Of a DNA stretch of 64,000 bases, positions 47,860 to 60,954 are shown in pieces. Made by a program: the position numbers and the translations under genes. This DNA comes from Hetaerina americana (taxonomy: Eukaryota; Arthropoda; Insecta; Odonata; Calopterygidae): contig JAKTNV010000003.1 in the NCBI GenBank assembly GCA_022747635.1, positions 10,022,548-10,086,547 on the forward strand, read 5' to 3'. The notes below the pieces were generated by a model. The model worked only from the letters and a program-made list of their open reading frames with translations, was not told the origin of the DNA and made no database searches. The first letter of the stretch is position 1; every line of letters starts with the position of its first letter.

Positions 47860-48490
47860 TATTGCATGATTTCGGTATTTTTATAATCCTCCCTGGTTCA
47901 TACTCGCCATTCTCTCCGCTGCCAGCCGACCTCTTCGCCAACCTTCGCCTCGCCCTCTTCCCGGCCCCTCACCCCATCCCCCCGCCCCCTTCACGCCTTC
48001 GTGATTCATTGAACGTAACCACTGGAAAGAGATGGGGCGGGATGGATTAGTGAGGAAAGTATGAAATATTTCCTCCACGACCGGTTCCTTTCTTGGTTTG
48101 ACCACGACCGCTGCGGCGGTGTACGCGGGCACACACACACGCACGCACCCCACTTCGATGCGGCTTCCTTGGTGATCCCGCTCGAGTCGCGTACTACCTA
48201 ATCCCTCTGCTTCCCAACTCCGCCGGCTCACGTTTGATCCACCCTCCCACCCGTCCGAATCCCCCCCACGCGGGATTTGGATCGAGGACGTGTTTCTCCT
48301 TCTGCGATAAAAGATCTCTCCCTCGATCCCGACTCCCCTTTCTTGATTTTCTCCCTGACCCATGCGCCGGCTTCCCTACTCCCTCCCCCTTCGTCACCCC
48401 TGCCCCATCCCCCCCGCTTCCACCCCCAGGAAGGGGTGATGCTCGCGCCCCCTCCCCTCACGCGTTCTCGCCGCCTTGGCCGAGTCTTCC
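47860..48490 (-). other. C-rich, CpG-containing island
   Basis: C/T-rich on the + strand, with CpG and a (CA)n near 48130-48142. It ends 30 bases before a very long GT/TA/CA microsatellite. The 242-codon + frame from 48234 runs straight through that microsatellite and is not a gene. Confidence 0.5.
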
Positions 48491-48518
48491 CTTCGTTTTA
48501 AAATTATCTCACTATATG

Positions 48519-48676
<158 letters not shown>

Positions 48677-48679
48677 TTT

Positions 48680-49840
48680 TTTCTTTGAATTCCTTGGGTG
48701 CAGAAGCCATGGACATCCCCTTTCCGCCGCTGGCAACCTACAGCGTTCTAATTTATTTGATGTTTTTTTTTCAAGCGCGAGAGTTTCGCGCCAGTCCACG
48801 ACTGGGACGTGTCCACTTGCTTCAATTCATTTCCGATTGCCCTCACCATTTGTTTTTCTTCAGGTTGGATTCCAACGGCCTTATCCTTTTGTGCTGGCTC
48901 ACTTCTCCATCCATCTTGGGCGCCGCCGAGTTGCAACATTTCAGCGAGGCAAACGCGAATGACTCAGGGTTTACGTTTCATAGGAGGATGCTAAAATAAA
49001 TTACTTTTTGGATAAATTTGAAATGTTCATGTTTCCATCAGCAGATACTTTAGTTACTTTCCTGTTTTGTTTACATAAAGTTGTTTTCGTAAGTGTTATT
49101 TCTAGTTAGTTTAGAGATTGTGATACAAATTCAAACAAAAATGTTTTATTGGAGTGTTAGGGTGTGGCCGCATTCAAACAGGTGGCAAAATTGTAAGTTC
49201 TCATAGTTTATGAATAAGTTTATGCTTGAGTAGGAGATTTTGTTTTCATATATATGTATTTATTTTTTAAATAACAGTATGCATGGCGAAATCAGTATTA
49301 ATTCTGCATCGTGTGTGTATCACCCATTTTACTTGAAATAGTCAATATTATAGTTGACAATTTGTCGGCGTTCGAGTGAAGTTATGATCTGCTAGTTTAA
49401 TATTTTGTGTCTTACGTTTTTTGAATGACACATTTAAGAAGTTAAAATGAAGGCTGCGGTTTTCAAAACAGAATATTCGTTGAACTTTAAGAGTCAGATT
49501 CCATAATTTGCCTGAGTAATTCCAACAGTATGTATTCTTAATTTTAGCCTGCTGCAATCCGCAGAAATTCTGACCGTTTTGCTGTGAATGTGACTTATAC
49601 GGCGACGGGGAAGATGTGGGACTTGGATTCGGAATGGCCGTGGGGGTCTACAAACGTTTTAACTTCCCGAGGTCACCCACCGACTTGTGGAGTAGAGAAG
49701 CCAACATCATATCTCGTGCGATTATAGGCCACGACACCCTTCGTCAGAGGAGTCCCAAAATCAAGAGTTTTGGCGGCGGGGTTGGCATTCTTTTACTTCT
49801 CTCATTCGCCGATTCGCATCATGTCTCGTGCCTTTTGTTG
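48680..49840. other. Non-coding DNA
   Basis: Mixed sequence to 48990, then AT-rich, then a short GC-richer patch at 49600-49780. No gene or recognised repeat. Confidence 0.55.
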
Positions 49841-49849
49841 AAATGAAAA

Positions 49850-50440
49850 CCGATTTCTTTTGCTCCTTTCCACCTGTCTCCTGAATCTTTTATTCTCCGC
49901 CTTTCTCTCCTCTTAAACTGCCCCACCCTGCATTCTGCCTCTCTCCCTTCTGCCTTCCTCCCAATCTCCGCCCCCTTAGCCTCTACGGATCTCCAGTTCC
50001 CCCTCCTCTCCGATCCAAGGGCCGCTTCACCCACCCCTCGACCCTCCCCCGTCAGGTACACCCCAATTCCCCTCATCCCACTATGCCCCGCCCCTCCACT
50101 TCCTTTTATCTCTGCCCATCTGCATCCCACCCTCATATTATCCACCCTCTTCTTTTCCTCTCTTTTGTTGTTTCCCCCTCATGTCTCCTTATCTCGCCTT
50201 CTCATCTGCAGCCCTCTCGCGTTCTCACCGCCTTTCTTATCCCCCCCCTCTCTCTCTCATAGACTCCCACACATATTCTGCAACCCCCCGCTTTCCGAGT
50301 ACCCCTCTCTCTTTCTCTATCTCCCAATGCAACCCGCTTCAACTTATATTTCCCAGTGCCGTCGTTTATATCCATGCCTACCCAATGACTCCTTTTTTAA
50401 AAGGCTTTCATCGTTTTACGCGAGTATTTCCGTGGCTTAT
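49850..50440 (-). repeat. Pyrimidine-rich (C/T) low-complexity block
   Basis: About 590 bases of C/T-rich + strand, sharply bounded on both sides by AT-rich DNA. Translations are Pro/Ser/Leu-rich and compositional. Confidence 0.65.
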
Positions 50441-50444
50441 TAAG

Positions 50445-53400
50445 TAACAGAAAAATTATCTTGCTTACCTCTTTCGCGTTTCTAATTATTCTTATAATTT
50501 TATTTCGATTGCGTTTACGTTGTCTGAAAAACTGTAATTACTCTCGTTTTTACATGTCTTACGGTTTCGGTTATTTTTAATGTCAATTTAATCACCAAAA
50601 AATAATGTTCAAAATGTATGGAATCATCTGTTTAAAATGAATCCTGCTGAACTTCTCTCCCTATCTCCATGACCCCGTTTTCATCCTCTTCTACAAAATA
50701 CCGTATCTTGAACGGTCCGACCATGTACATTTGAAATTAAATAACAATCTTTCGTCCTATGTATCAATGGGACATTCTTATAAAGAAAGAATATGGAATG
50801 TTAAAGTTTAGGTTCTGTGTAATGTGAAGCAAGAGTGCATTAAATACTTAATTTTTAAACAAGGTAATGCGTTAAGTTTCTACCATTTATCTGTGTAATT
50901 TTTTTGCTTAAAATTCATATTTGTCATTAATATCAAGATAAGATTTTCTAAAATTATTTTTTGCAGTTTATACATTAAAGAGAGGATATTCTAACAAAAC
51001 AGAGCCCAATAACACCATTTATCGGCAAATATGCCCAGTTCTGCAGTGCATTTGTGCATATATTGAATCCTCTTTCGCGAAATGCCTGTATGAAATTCTA
51101 ATGTAATACCTTCGACCACATTCATTCTCCCAGCACAGAAGGTTAGTTTAATGTGTTTGAAAGAAGATTTCAAGTTATATTTATTAGTGACAATTTTATA
51201 GTGTTCTCCCGTGGATTATGGGTGATATACGGGGAGTAGTTTCAGAAATAACAGATTACATTTAAGAAGTTAATATATAGATGTTGTTTATCTCTTCTGT
51301 AAACTCTTTTTGAGTTTTTCCAATAATATTGAGCCTATTAAAAATAAGGGCGATAAAATTTTCCCAATCAAAAAAACTATGTTACGAAAGTTGATTTGTG
51401 GCAATGAAAGGTTATTATTCTGATCGTATATTTATTCAATTTTCTGGAGTTTACGACAACTTTTAAGGCCCTAGTGTTTGCTGATGGTTGCTCCGATATA
51501 TTCATCGTAATTTCTTTGTAACTATCGTTTTCTATCATTAATGCCTACTGAGTGTAATATACTGCAATATAGTGTTTATTAATTTATTGTTGCTTCGAAA
51601 AAGTGGGTTATCTTATATTATTTCATGATTCCATGTTTAATGAAGAAACTGAACAAGATATATAACTGCCATTAATAGGTTTCCATGCCTTAATGTATGA
51701 CATTTTACTTTAATTGTTGCCTGATCTTACCCACAGAGTTAATTGATTCAAAATCGATATTTCTCGTAGTGTCCTATCCATCGCTATTGAAGATGTACCT
51801 AATAACAATTGTGTGACTCTATTGAGTTTCACAGATATGAACTTTTCTAAAATTATCGTCTGTTCTTTTGGTTTACATTTTCGGTCTTCTCCTGCTACCT
51901 TTGTCATTTTTAACAGAATGCGTCAATGAGCCGGTGTTGAGGTTAGCTTAATTGGTTTTAATTACTTCAGTGATGCGCTCAATTGCTCAAAACAATTAGG
52001 CATAATTTTCCGTGTTGGTCCCAATCATCAACCCAAAGAGATGGTTATTGACAGATGTTTCAATAGTAGCTCACCATCTTTAGTTGTCTTCCCCAGGACT
52101 TAAAGTTAACATTTATTGGCTGTTAGGGAAGCAAATCAATAGGTTATACATCGCTCAAAATCACTATAAGAAGCCTTCGTATCTAAACATGACGGCAATA
52201 TTTATTTTTAAATATTTTGAAAACTCATTTTAGATTACGCCAAATTTGTTGTAAAAATCGAAATTTGAAAACTCGTGAATGTATTTTCTTCTTGTTATAT
52301 GGCATGCCATGAGAATTAAAACGTGATTTATTGTGATATAAATTGTATTTAGTTAGATATTTGTTAGGGGGAGTAACGGAAACCTCTTATTATTGGTCAG
52401 GAGGAGATAAACATTTTCGTGGAACGATAAAGCCCTGAGATTAATTCTCGTGAAAGCTATGGCATTGATATTCCCCCTTAGGGTATTGTTACGCCTGAGA
52501 CTGTATTGTTGTATTGATTTGCCTAAGATTTTGTAACATAATAGATCGAGTGTTTTTTTAACAAAAATATAACACCCTTCAGTGTTGACTGGGACACGTG
52601 TGAAACCTTTTGAAAATGTAAAAATATGTGTGTTAAACATTTTTAAAAGTTTTTACATCCAAATAAATGACCTTCACTGGCATTCCTGCGTTTCCATTCC
52701 TGTGATTCCATGCTCCCGTTTCTCATTCATTCTGCGATGTTCCTTAGCTGAAAGAGACATGCAGTTTAACATTGATGATCTTCGTATGCATATTTTACAT
52801 ATTTCTATTGAATATTGTCGAGTATGAAATAGAATAATAATTTCCCTTCGAATATTCTCACGAATAGTGGCTGTGGATATTTACCTATCTTAAAAAAAGT
52901 TACTCTAAAGTCTATTGAAACTTTGTATTACGGTTATTGGCAACACCCATATGCGGAGAAAGGTCATTCAAATTTTAATACACGCTGATGTACATTCAAA
53001 AGAAAATTCGAAATTTACTTATATGTGAATTGATTCGAATTATCTACTTAAAACTTATGATTTTCCGCATACTTACCATTGTAATGAGCTACTAGTCGTA
53101 AAACTTTAGCATAGTACTTCGTCTGGATCGACCATTGTGCAAGAAGTTTTCTTCTAATGCTTAAATTAGTGCTCTCATCATAGTGCTCTCATATTGAGAA
53201 AGATGGTCTCCAAATTATAATTCTTAAAATGGGGGTGTTATAAAATGATAAAAATACACATAAAATGAAATGCAAACGTCAAGTATTTTACCAGGTCACT
53301 TTTTGCCTTAGTAAGTTTTAAAACAAATTTTTGCGAAAAAGTGAACAAGTACGCGGTGTGCATTCAATATACTTAATTAGGTACTCATCATATTTACGAA
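50445..53400. other. AT-rich non-coding DNA
   Basis: About 3 kb without gene or recognised repeat. TAGTGCTCTCAT occurs twice within 30 bases near 53168-53196, a small local duplication. Confidence 0.6.
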
Positions 53401-53404
53401 TGCT

Positions 53405-53970
53405 CTTCGTCCTCTGCTCATTCCTACGTGGTATCGGACTGGACTTCTATCTCATCTCATCTTGACCCTAACTCTTCTTGCTCACTACTCACAATCTATA
53501 TCCCTCCAGTGCATGTTTACGTCTTCCCGAGAATCTTCGGTCTCCTTTGCATCCTGCCTCTTATACAATCCAGGTCGCCCCTAGTCCTCGACTTGCCCCA
53601 TTGTGTTTGTGAGTGGGTGTGTGTTTGTGACATCCTCGGTGGTTTCGCCGTGACCGATCGCGTTGAAATTCTCGAGGATCGCAATAAAGCCCTTTCACAT
53701 TGCGCCGAGTTATCCGATGCAACGGTCCGTGCTGAAGGGGTTTCGCCCCGGTCTTGAATGGTTGATCATCCACGTCGATGCTCCCGACAAGTGCCCACAG
53801 AGAGAGGGGGGCCCGGGGGGGGGGTGAGCGTGCGGGGGACATGTGGAGGGTGGGGGGGAGAAAGGAAGGGGGCCGAGATGCAAGGGCAACGACCATGGCG
53901 GGTCATTAGTTGCCAACATCGCCTCGCATTCCCACTTCCCGCGCTCACCCGATCAACGAAAGATAAAAAA
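53405..53970. other. GC-rich island with long G runs
   Basis: Mixed GC-rich sequence from about 53560, then G-rich on the + strand at 53800-53875, with runs of up to ten G. Frames on both strands overlap (109-114 codons) with no domain. Confidence 0.5.
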
Positions 53971-53974
53971 TACA

Positions 53975-56215
53975 CTGCTTCTCCGGCACTATTAGGCTCT
54001 CCTTTCGTCATGTGGTACTCTGTCCCCTTGATGAATGTCGTAGAAATATTCATCCATATTATTTATTCAACGACTCAGTTACATTCGGTCATTAGAGAAT
54101 AAATGGAAGCCATTCTCTTCATGCTAGGACTCGCATTGAATCGCAGTCCATTTAACGGAATGATTTGAGTCTTCCAATATCGATCATCTATATATCTGCC
54201 TGTTTTCCCGATTTTATCCATCTGTCTGCACTGTTCTAGCCGGAGCTGTTCCATCATTTATTTCCGCTTGCTGTGGGAATTCGGAGATAGCATTAGGTAA
54301 AAGTATTATATGTGAATTATGTCATATCCTGCTTTCTAAATTGCCGATTTACTGCAACAAAAGCTCTCCTGTGGATCGTACGTTGCACCACAACTTGGGA
54401 ATAAGTCCATGGAAAAAGCACTAATCTTTCCGTATTTTCAGGTATCTCTCCAGAGTGTGGAATTTTAATTCTGCTTCTTTGGAGCAGGTTTTTGTCTGAC
54501 TCCTTGACTGGTTGCATTACCTATACAGCGCGCGTAGCCCATTAAAGCAATTCCACTCGTGTGGAAGGAGAGTGGTTATCACAATAGGCGAATATCACTA
54601 CCACGCATCGCAGTGTGAGTGGGGGAGGTCGATGTGGCGAATGTGGAAAAACTGCAATTTTCTAAAATGATGTGGTTCAGACGCATCGTTACGTGAAAGA
54701 ATTGGAAGTGAGGTGAAAATTATTCGTGATTTTTTAATGGCACTTAAGTAGGAAACGGTTTCGCTGACATCCATGGACCGCAGAATATCTTCGACTCGAT
54801 TTATATTCCAAAGTGCGCACTATCATTTGGCATGTGTTGCTGAGAAACGCCCCAAAGATATTTTATTAAATTCGACAAAAATTTGCATCACATTATTTAA
54901 GCATTAACAATTCATGAAAAATACTTCAATTTATAGCAGTAGTTTTATCATTCCAAATTGAATGTTGATATAATAATTATATTTAGTCAGTTTCTAGTCT
55001 CCTCACGTGATATGCAGTTAAAGTTGATCTACTCACTGAAATTTAAAAATGTATTTGTACTCACAGCCGGATCAAGTTAAATTTTATCCTTATGAAATCA
55101 ACTACATCACTTTAGTATTTCTTCTTCCATTAAAGCACACGCCTCAAATGGCCAACAAAAGAAAGGTTTCGGAAAATGGGAAATCTATTTTCAATTGGAA
55201 AAGAATATGAAACACGCCCAAGTATGCACCTCCCTTGAACTGGACCACTACCAAGGAGTCGAGGACGAAGTCGGCCTTTCTATACCTAATAATCTAGGAG
55301 AACACGATAGAGTTCCCTGGAATTTATTTTGGATCTCATCATGATGCTCCGCCTAGCGAGAAAACTTTAAGTTTCTTGGAGTTAATTTTGAGAGTTCTGT
55401 TTACATTTATAAAAATTCTGTTGCGTGTCAAGATGTATCCAACCTTTATCGAACACCTTTCCCTTATATTGCAGGAGACGACCTTCTTTATTTGCATTAT
55501 TTTATGAACCGAAAGTATATTTTTTCATTTCATTTGTCAATATGATATTCAGAGCCTGCATCCTGAACTAATTTCGAAAGAATTTATCTACATTCTCATC
55601 TTATTCACTGTTCTTAGTCTCTAAACTCATAGAATGCAGCTTCCTTGTTTGTAAGTGAATCATCTTTGAGCATAGGAATTACTTTTGTTAATTTCCGCTT
55701 GATCTCCGTTTACTTAGTTTCAAGGTGCGAGAGTTAAGATTTCACCTATTCTTTTCTCTTGACTCAACATTGGCCAACCTGCATCCGTCAACAAATACTG
55801 CTCCCTAGTAATTGAGTTTATTGGGTTAAGTAGATGTGATTGTCCTGTGGAATCAAAGCCACGAATCATTCATAAAAACTGGAACTTGAGAATACCATTA
55901 TTAGGTAAATATTTAGCAAGTACTCATTTCTGTGCCTTGGTGGAAACCCCCCGGGAAAAATGTGTGATATGCCTTCATGAGTCAATAGTTGAGATGCCCG
56001 CGTTCGGCCTATTGGTTAACAGCGGAATATTTTTATTCTCTTGACGGTTGAATATCTTATGTTTATCACGTAAACTCAAGCTGGCACAGTTACGCAGGCT
56101 ATCTATGGGCTAAATCACGAGAAGGATATTTCCATGTGAACTAGTGTTTCAATCCGTGCGCATGTCCGCAATTTGAAAACCTAGCAGCTCCTCTAAGTGA
56201 TTCAGTCCTTGGTGA
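53975..56215. other. AT-rich non-coding DNA
   Basis: No gene or recognised repeat. Confidence 0.6.
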
Positions 56216-56219
56216 CAAG

Positions 56220-56705
56220 CGCAGTCGCCCCTGACAATCTCCTCCCTACTCAAACCCGCCTTGCCGTTTCCACGAAATTTACGCCACAGAATCCCCTCCC
56301 TCCAACCCACGCCGACATTCCCACCCCCACCCCTATCATCCCGAGCATACTTTTACTAACCACCCGCCATCCAGCCTCCGATCCCAAATTTGCTCCTTCC
56401 AATCCCTTTTGCTGCCACAATTCGCCACCCCCAAAAACTCTTAACCACTCCATTGCCCCGTCACGTTTCTCCCTCTTTCGCTTCCACCCCCGTAATCATC
56501 TCCAAAACCCAACGCTTCTCGCTTATCAAACCCCCTCGCCCGCATCCCTCCGCCCTTCCACGTCCCTGCCTATCCTTCCATTCCAGTTCCCAGAGGCTTC
56601 CATTACCTCCGACAGACTTCGTGCTAATGACATCATTCTCTTCCCCACCCCACAACAAAACAGCCCACTCGCGCCCCCCAATTTAAACTAAACCCTTCCC
56701 CCTGC
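56220..56705 (-). repeat. Pyrimidine-rich (C/T/A) low-complexity block
   Basis: About 480 bases very poor in G on the + strand. Its 164-codon + frame is Pro/Ser/Thr/Leu-rich and the complementary minus frames are Gly/Glu-rich, as expected from composition. Confidence 0.65.
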
Positions 56706-56709
56706 GTCC

Positions 56710-58190
56710 TAGGGTGCCCTCCATTACTATGCCATACCCGCCCAAATCTTAGGCGCACCGCAAGGGCGATGAAAAGGGGGAGTGCTCTAATGTATATCAC
56801 GTTCCCTGTTGACACTACTTGGCTGGGTTTGGTGCATGGCCATGGTCTCATATTTGACTCAGTAACGGATGATGAGTGGCCGGCGTCACTCCATGCGCCA
56901 TCATCCTGTAATATAAACACCGATTTGTTTTCCTTCAATTGGTAGGGGGCGTCAACAGTCAAATCTCCTGCCATTGCTTGTGCACTCCTCTTTACGTATT
57001 CTACGCCTGCGTTGCGAATTAATAGAACCTGCCATGCGGAGCGGTATGTACAATATTGTATATATTAATAAACATTTAACTCAGACATGATTTTTTTCAG
57101 CTAATTATGAGTCATAAATCATGACTGTCCACCTCGAGGCGCCAGTCACTCATGTTCAAGAAATATATTGTTTTTTTTTCAATCAGTCATAGCAGTATTA
57201 AAATCTTTTTCGGTTTTTCCCATGTGGTTAAGCAAGTGTTGCGCATAAATCTTACCGGAGGTAGGGAAACAACTCAAGGTCCGGAAACGTGAATTTGAGC
57301 CTGCAAAGGCATCTCGGAATTGCAAATATTCTTGTATGTGTCCCTAAAGATGCAGACTCTCCTCATCATACCTGGTTTGCTTGCTTACATAATAAAATAA
57401 ACACCCTTCTACTCTCCGAAGCCACAAATTCATCTTCACCCCGCACAGTGAAATAAAAAAAGCGAGTGTTCCTCATGTCCATTTTAATTCTGGTTTGGTG
57501 ATTCATTGGCTGTAGCCGTGAATTGATATATTTTTTAAAATAGCTGCGAGAATTCAGTACAAGCGGGCATGAAAATGCAAATGAACAGAGTAAATTATTT
57601 AAAATTAACGAGCCAAACAAGCTTTTTGAAATTTTAAGAATTTTGTTGAAACGATGCTGTCTAGTTTAAACCTTTGAAGGTCAGATTACTTGCAACTCCG
57701 TTCTGTGGTGAAATGGAATGGATGGGCAGTGCCATTGAAATGAGATATGTCTTTGAATAGCAAAAAGCGACACATTGAAGATATTCTTCAATTTTTTAAA
57801 CCTTCATTCGAGGTACATTCTAGTAATAGCACTTACTTCCCTCTCATATTGTATTATTGGCAATATCGGTCGTTTCATTCGCACAGGTCCCAGTCATACT
57901 TGTTAAGAGTTGTGCAGGCGCCGAATTCAGAAATCGTCAAATGAGCTTGAAGGTATGCTCTTGGGTGGAATTATAATACGTTAGACTTTCCTTTTGAGAA
58001 ATAGGCATAAAATTTAACAGAAAACTTCGTGATTTGCATTTTAACTCTGGGTACTAATTGGGGGGTTCTTTAATGCTGTCACTCCTACTCGTTAAAAACA
58101 AACATGTTAGATAGTTTAATATAAGAGTAACTTCTATTTAGTGGAACTTCAACTTGTGTCGTTGTTTTGACTCTAAAATGGTACTATTTT
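56710..58190. other. Non-coding DNA, mostly AT-rich
   Basis: The segment 56710-56990 is GC-richer, with no recognised content. The rest is AT-rich. No gene or known repeat. Confidence 0.55.
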
Positions 58191-58227
58191 CAAGATCAAC
58201 TTATTATGTGTTTCATATCATATTTAT

Positions 58228-58752
58228 TTTAGTTTTCTATAGGAGAAGAATATCCTCGGCAAAACGAGCGTTTCAAAACAAGAAGAATTTACAAGTTATT
58301 AACCGTATCAGCATAGAAACCAGAAAAAAGTTCATGAAAACGTTCGCTTGGAGTGTATTGTTGTATGAATATGAGGCATAGACAATTAGGAAAGCGGAAA
58401 GAAAAAAGCTTTAGGCAATGGAAATGTGGATATAGAGGAAACTAATAAAAACAAGCTGACTAGAAATATTAAGTAACGAAAAAGTGTTGGCAGAAGAAAA
58501 GGAAAAGAGATCGCTCTTAAGGACAATGGGATGAAGAAGAGCAAAATAATTGGACATTAAATAAGACATAACCAGGTCCTTAACAACATATTTGAAGAAA
58601 AGGTTGGAGGGAAGGAACCATGAGGACGTCCCGAAGCTGCTTTCTTCAAGAATATGGAGCATGATATGGAGATCAGAGCATATGCTAGCTTGAAGGAAGC
58701 AGCAGTAAATACAGAGGCGTGGGCGGCTATTGCAACAAGGCACTACCTTTAG
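58228..58752 (+). pseudogene. Decayed 3' end of a non-LTR retrotransposon (LINE) ORF2
   Basis: The + strand encodes, with several stops and at least one frameshift, the C-terminal part of an insect-type endonuclease/reverse-transcriptase polyprotein. In the first frame: a RRRISSAKRAFQNKKN segment, SIETRKKFMKTFAWSVLLYE (the tail motif usually ending in LYG-E-W), then MEMW, NEKVLAEEKEKRSLLRTM. After a frame change at about 58530, the second frame gives IGH-IRHN, an EEKVGGK segment, a GRPEAAFFKNM segment (the family usually has GRPR here), and YASLKEAAVNTEAWAAIATR before the stop at 58750-58752. A TGATTGATGATGATT tail follows, a common kind of 3' end for such LINEs. The order of motifs matches the family closely, so identity as a LINE tail is firm, though the clade is not. 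It is 5'-truncated, lacks the RT catalytic core, and cannot be active. Confidence 0.85.
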
Positions 58753-58770
58753 TGATTGATGATGATTTTT
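58753..58770 (+). repeat. TGATGATGA-type 3' tail of the LINE fragment
   Basis: Short trinucleotide repeat directly after the ORF2 stop, marking the retrotransposon's 3' end. Confidence 0.6.
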
Positions 58771-58774
58771 CTAT

Positions 58775-59835
58775 TTCTTAAGATATAAACCTATTATTGT
58801 CGAGTATTTCAAATGCATTACTCTATCATATAGATGGTGCAAAGATGGTATGCTGTGCGTTTTCAGTGCAAGATGAGAAAGAGTATCTTGAAAAGAAGCA
58901 TTTTAAAACGTGATTTGATGCATGCAGAAAAAATTTTAGAAATAAAAACTCTGCATATGGAATCACATTTTCGAGAATCTACATACGTAATTATAGTTTT
59001 GGCGAGGGTTAGTTTTACGACAGCGGTTTCAAAACCGGCAAGAAGAGTTATGGGCGATTCAAATTCAGTTTCACCTTATTATCCCCCGAAGAGTTTCATG
59101 TGAGCAGAAAAGCTGGTCATTCCGAAGGTTTTGGTTTCGTAACCCTAATTAAGGAATGTTGTTCTGTGATGAAGTGATTTTTCAAAGCTGATTTCACTTT
59201 TCCCGTGATCACTCAAATTTGTCAACAACGGAGGCAGTAGACTCAATTCTTTCTATTACTGATACGGGGCTGCAAGTTTAAGATCCAAGTCCCATGGACC
59301 TTATCTTTGGTTGAGATGATAGGATTCTACATTATTGTACATTAATTAGTTTGTGAAAAGTTGAACTTTGGAAGGCATCACAATGCTGCGATATCTTTTT
59401 TTGTGTCCGATGCAATTACTCGTATCTTTTACCTTATTAGGGATTACTACTGCTAAGAAATGGTTTCAATATTTTTGTTGAAATTGTGAAATAATGAGAA
59501 ACATATTAAAAAAATGTACAATGCATTATTTTAACTCATTGAATTAAATTGGAGTAAAACATGAATTTAGATTCGGAAAGTGGGATTCAAAAAGGAGAAT
59601 TGTTCGTATGGAACGGTATCATTTTTCGTATACATTTGCACCAAGTTCGTCTTCGTTTTGAAATGTTGAGGTTTCATTCGGACGCATAAATTGTCTGTTA
59701 GCACTTTTATTTCAATGCGTTTCGAGTGTTCGTGTGAATAGAGAATCTTCACTAACCTTCCCCTGCTTGGAGATCAAAGACAAAGGTCTTCCTTAGGCAA
59801 AACTCTCTCCGCATCTTGCCTGCCAATTCCATCTG
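58775..59835. other. AT-rich non-coding DNA
   Basis: No gene recognised. The 89-codon + frame at 58834-59103 has no known family. Confidence 0.55.
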
Positions 59836-59839
59836 CATG

Positions 59840-60160
59840 CTTTGATCCCGAGGTTGACCTTCTCCTTTGTCATCCACTCTCTCTCTTCTTTCGATAACCT
59901 TACTTACTGCATCTCGCACCTCGCCGTGGGTTCTCCCCACTCCATCTCATTCCTTCTCCCTCTATCCAGCTCGCAACCTTGCCTCCCTTTCCCTTTTAAT
60001 TTATACATCCACCAATTCTCACCTACCCACCGCCACCGTCGTGATTTCCTTTCCAATCCTTCTCCCTCTCTCCAGCTCTCTCCCTCCCTCTCCCACCCAC
60101 CCCCTCACTCGACTCACGGCGTCTCACAGTATCCAGCGCTCCACTCCACGTCGCCCTAGG
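59840..60160 (-). repeat. Pyrimidine-rich (C/T) low-complexity block
   Basis: About 320 C/T-rich bases. A ~20-base phrase of the CCTTCTCCCTCT-TCCAGCTC type occurs twice, near 59952 and 60058, suggesting the block grew by local duplication. Confidence 0.6.
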
Positions 60161-60164
60161 ATTC

Positions 60165-60640
60165 CTGTAATCACTCATGCTGCGCAATTATACGTCCGGA
60201 GACGCTGATACAACTTGGAAGATCGTTCTTAAAATTCAAGCGGAGAAGCTGTGTTGCGAGTTATCCCAAGGGAAGTTCCCCCGCAATGGAATTCCGCTAA
60301 ACACTGCCAGCGGCTGCACAAGCGTCGAAGTTTTGAAATGCTTGTTTTGCTTAAGGAATTCATTGACACAAACTCTGTTTCCGCAACACGGATGGTTACG
60401 TTACTCTGATTGAAATGGGTGCGTCTCGGTAATGAGAAATTTTCGAGCCCATTTTCAAATCCTCGGGAGTAGTTTTTCAGATTAAATGCCAAAAGATGTT
60501 TAAGTTGAATGCTTTCCGGTTGGTGATAATTAGAATTTACATATGTATGATTTGATTTAGGTAATATTTTGAAAGACTTTAATTTATGGAGTCATTTGAA
60601 ATATACTTAACCCCATAGAAGAAATTGAGAATTTTTTGAC
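60165..60640. other. Non-coding DNA, nothing recognised
   Basis: Mixed then AT-rich. Frames of 78-87 codons on either strand overlap and show nothing known. Confidence 0.5.
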
Positions 60641-60642
60641 AA

Positions 60643-60949
60643 TGTACTGATGAGGGGATCGGGCTTACTTACCGGCTTTCCCCCGAGAGTGCCCGGGTTC
60701 TAATCCTAGAGACGTCCGATATGTTTCGGTAGTATTCCAATTCCTACTCGATGTGCTTTGTGGAGAGCACTTTGAGTGAGTACGCCGTCCGTCGGATGAT
60801 ACGTTAAACTGCGACCCCCTTTTGTTAAGAGTAGGTTAACACGGACGCCGGGTTTCTCTCCATCCTTCCTTTCCCAACCATCCCTTATGGCGTAAATGAC
60901 CTCAGCTGTGGGTTGCCTCCCCTTAAAACTGCTACTAGTGTACTGATGA
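60643..60949 (+). mobile_element. tRNA-derived SINE family 2 with 11-bp target-site duplication
   Basis: The element body (about 60654-60938) is flanked by the perfect direct repeat TGTACTGATGA at 60643-60653 and 60939-60949, the hallmark of target-primed retroposition. The head GGGGATCGGGCTTACTTACC resembles a degenerate A box, and CCGGGTTCTAATCC at about 60693-60706 is a B box one or two changes from GGTTCGAATCC. The body contains GATGATACGTTAAACTGCGA, a GTTAAGAGTAGGTTAACACG block, CCGGGTTTCTCTCC and AATGACCTCAGCTGTGGGTT, blocks that feel familiar from arthropod SINEs, though I cannot name the family with certainty. It shares no body sequence with family 1. No coding capacity. Confidence 0.85.
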
Positions 60950-60954
60950 AATAA

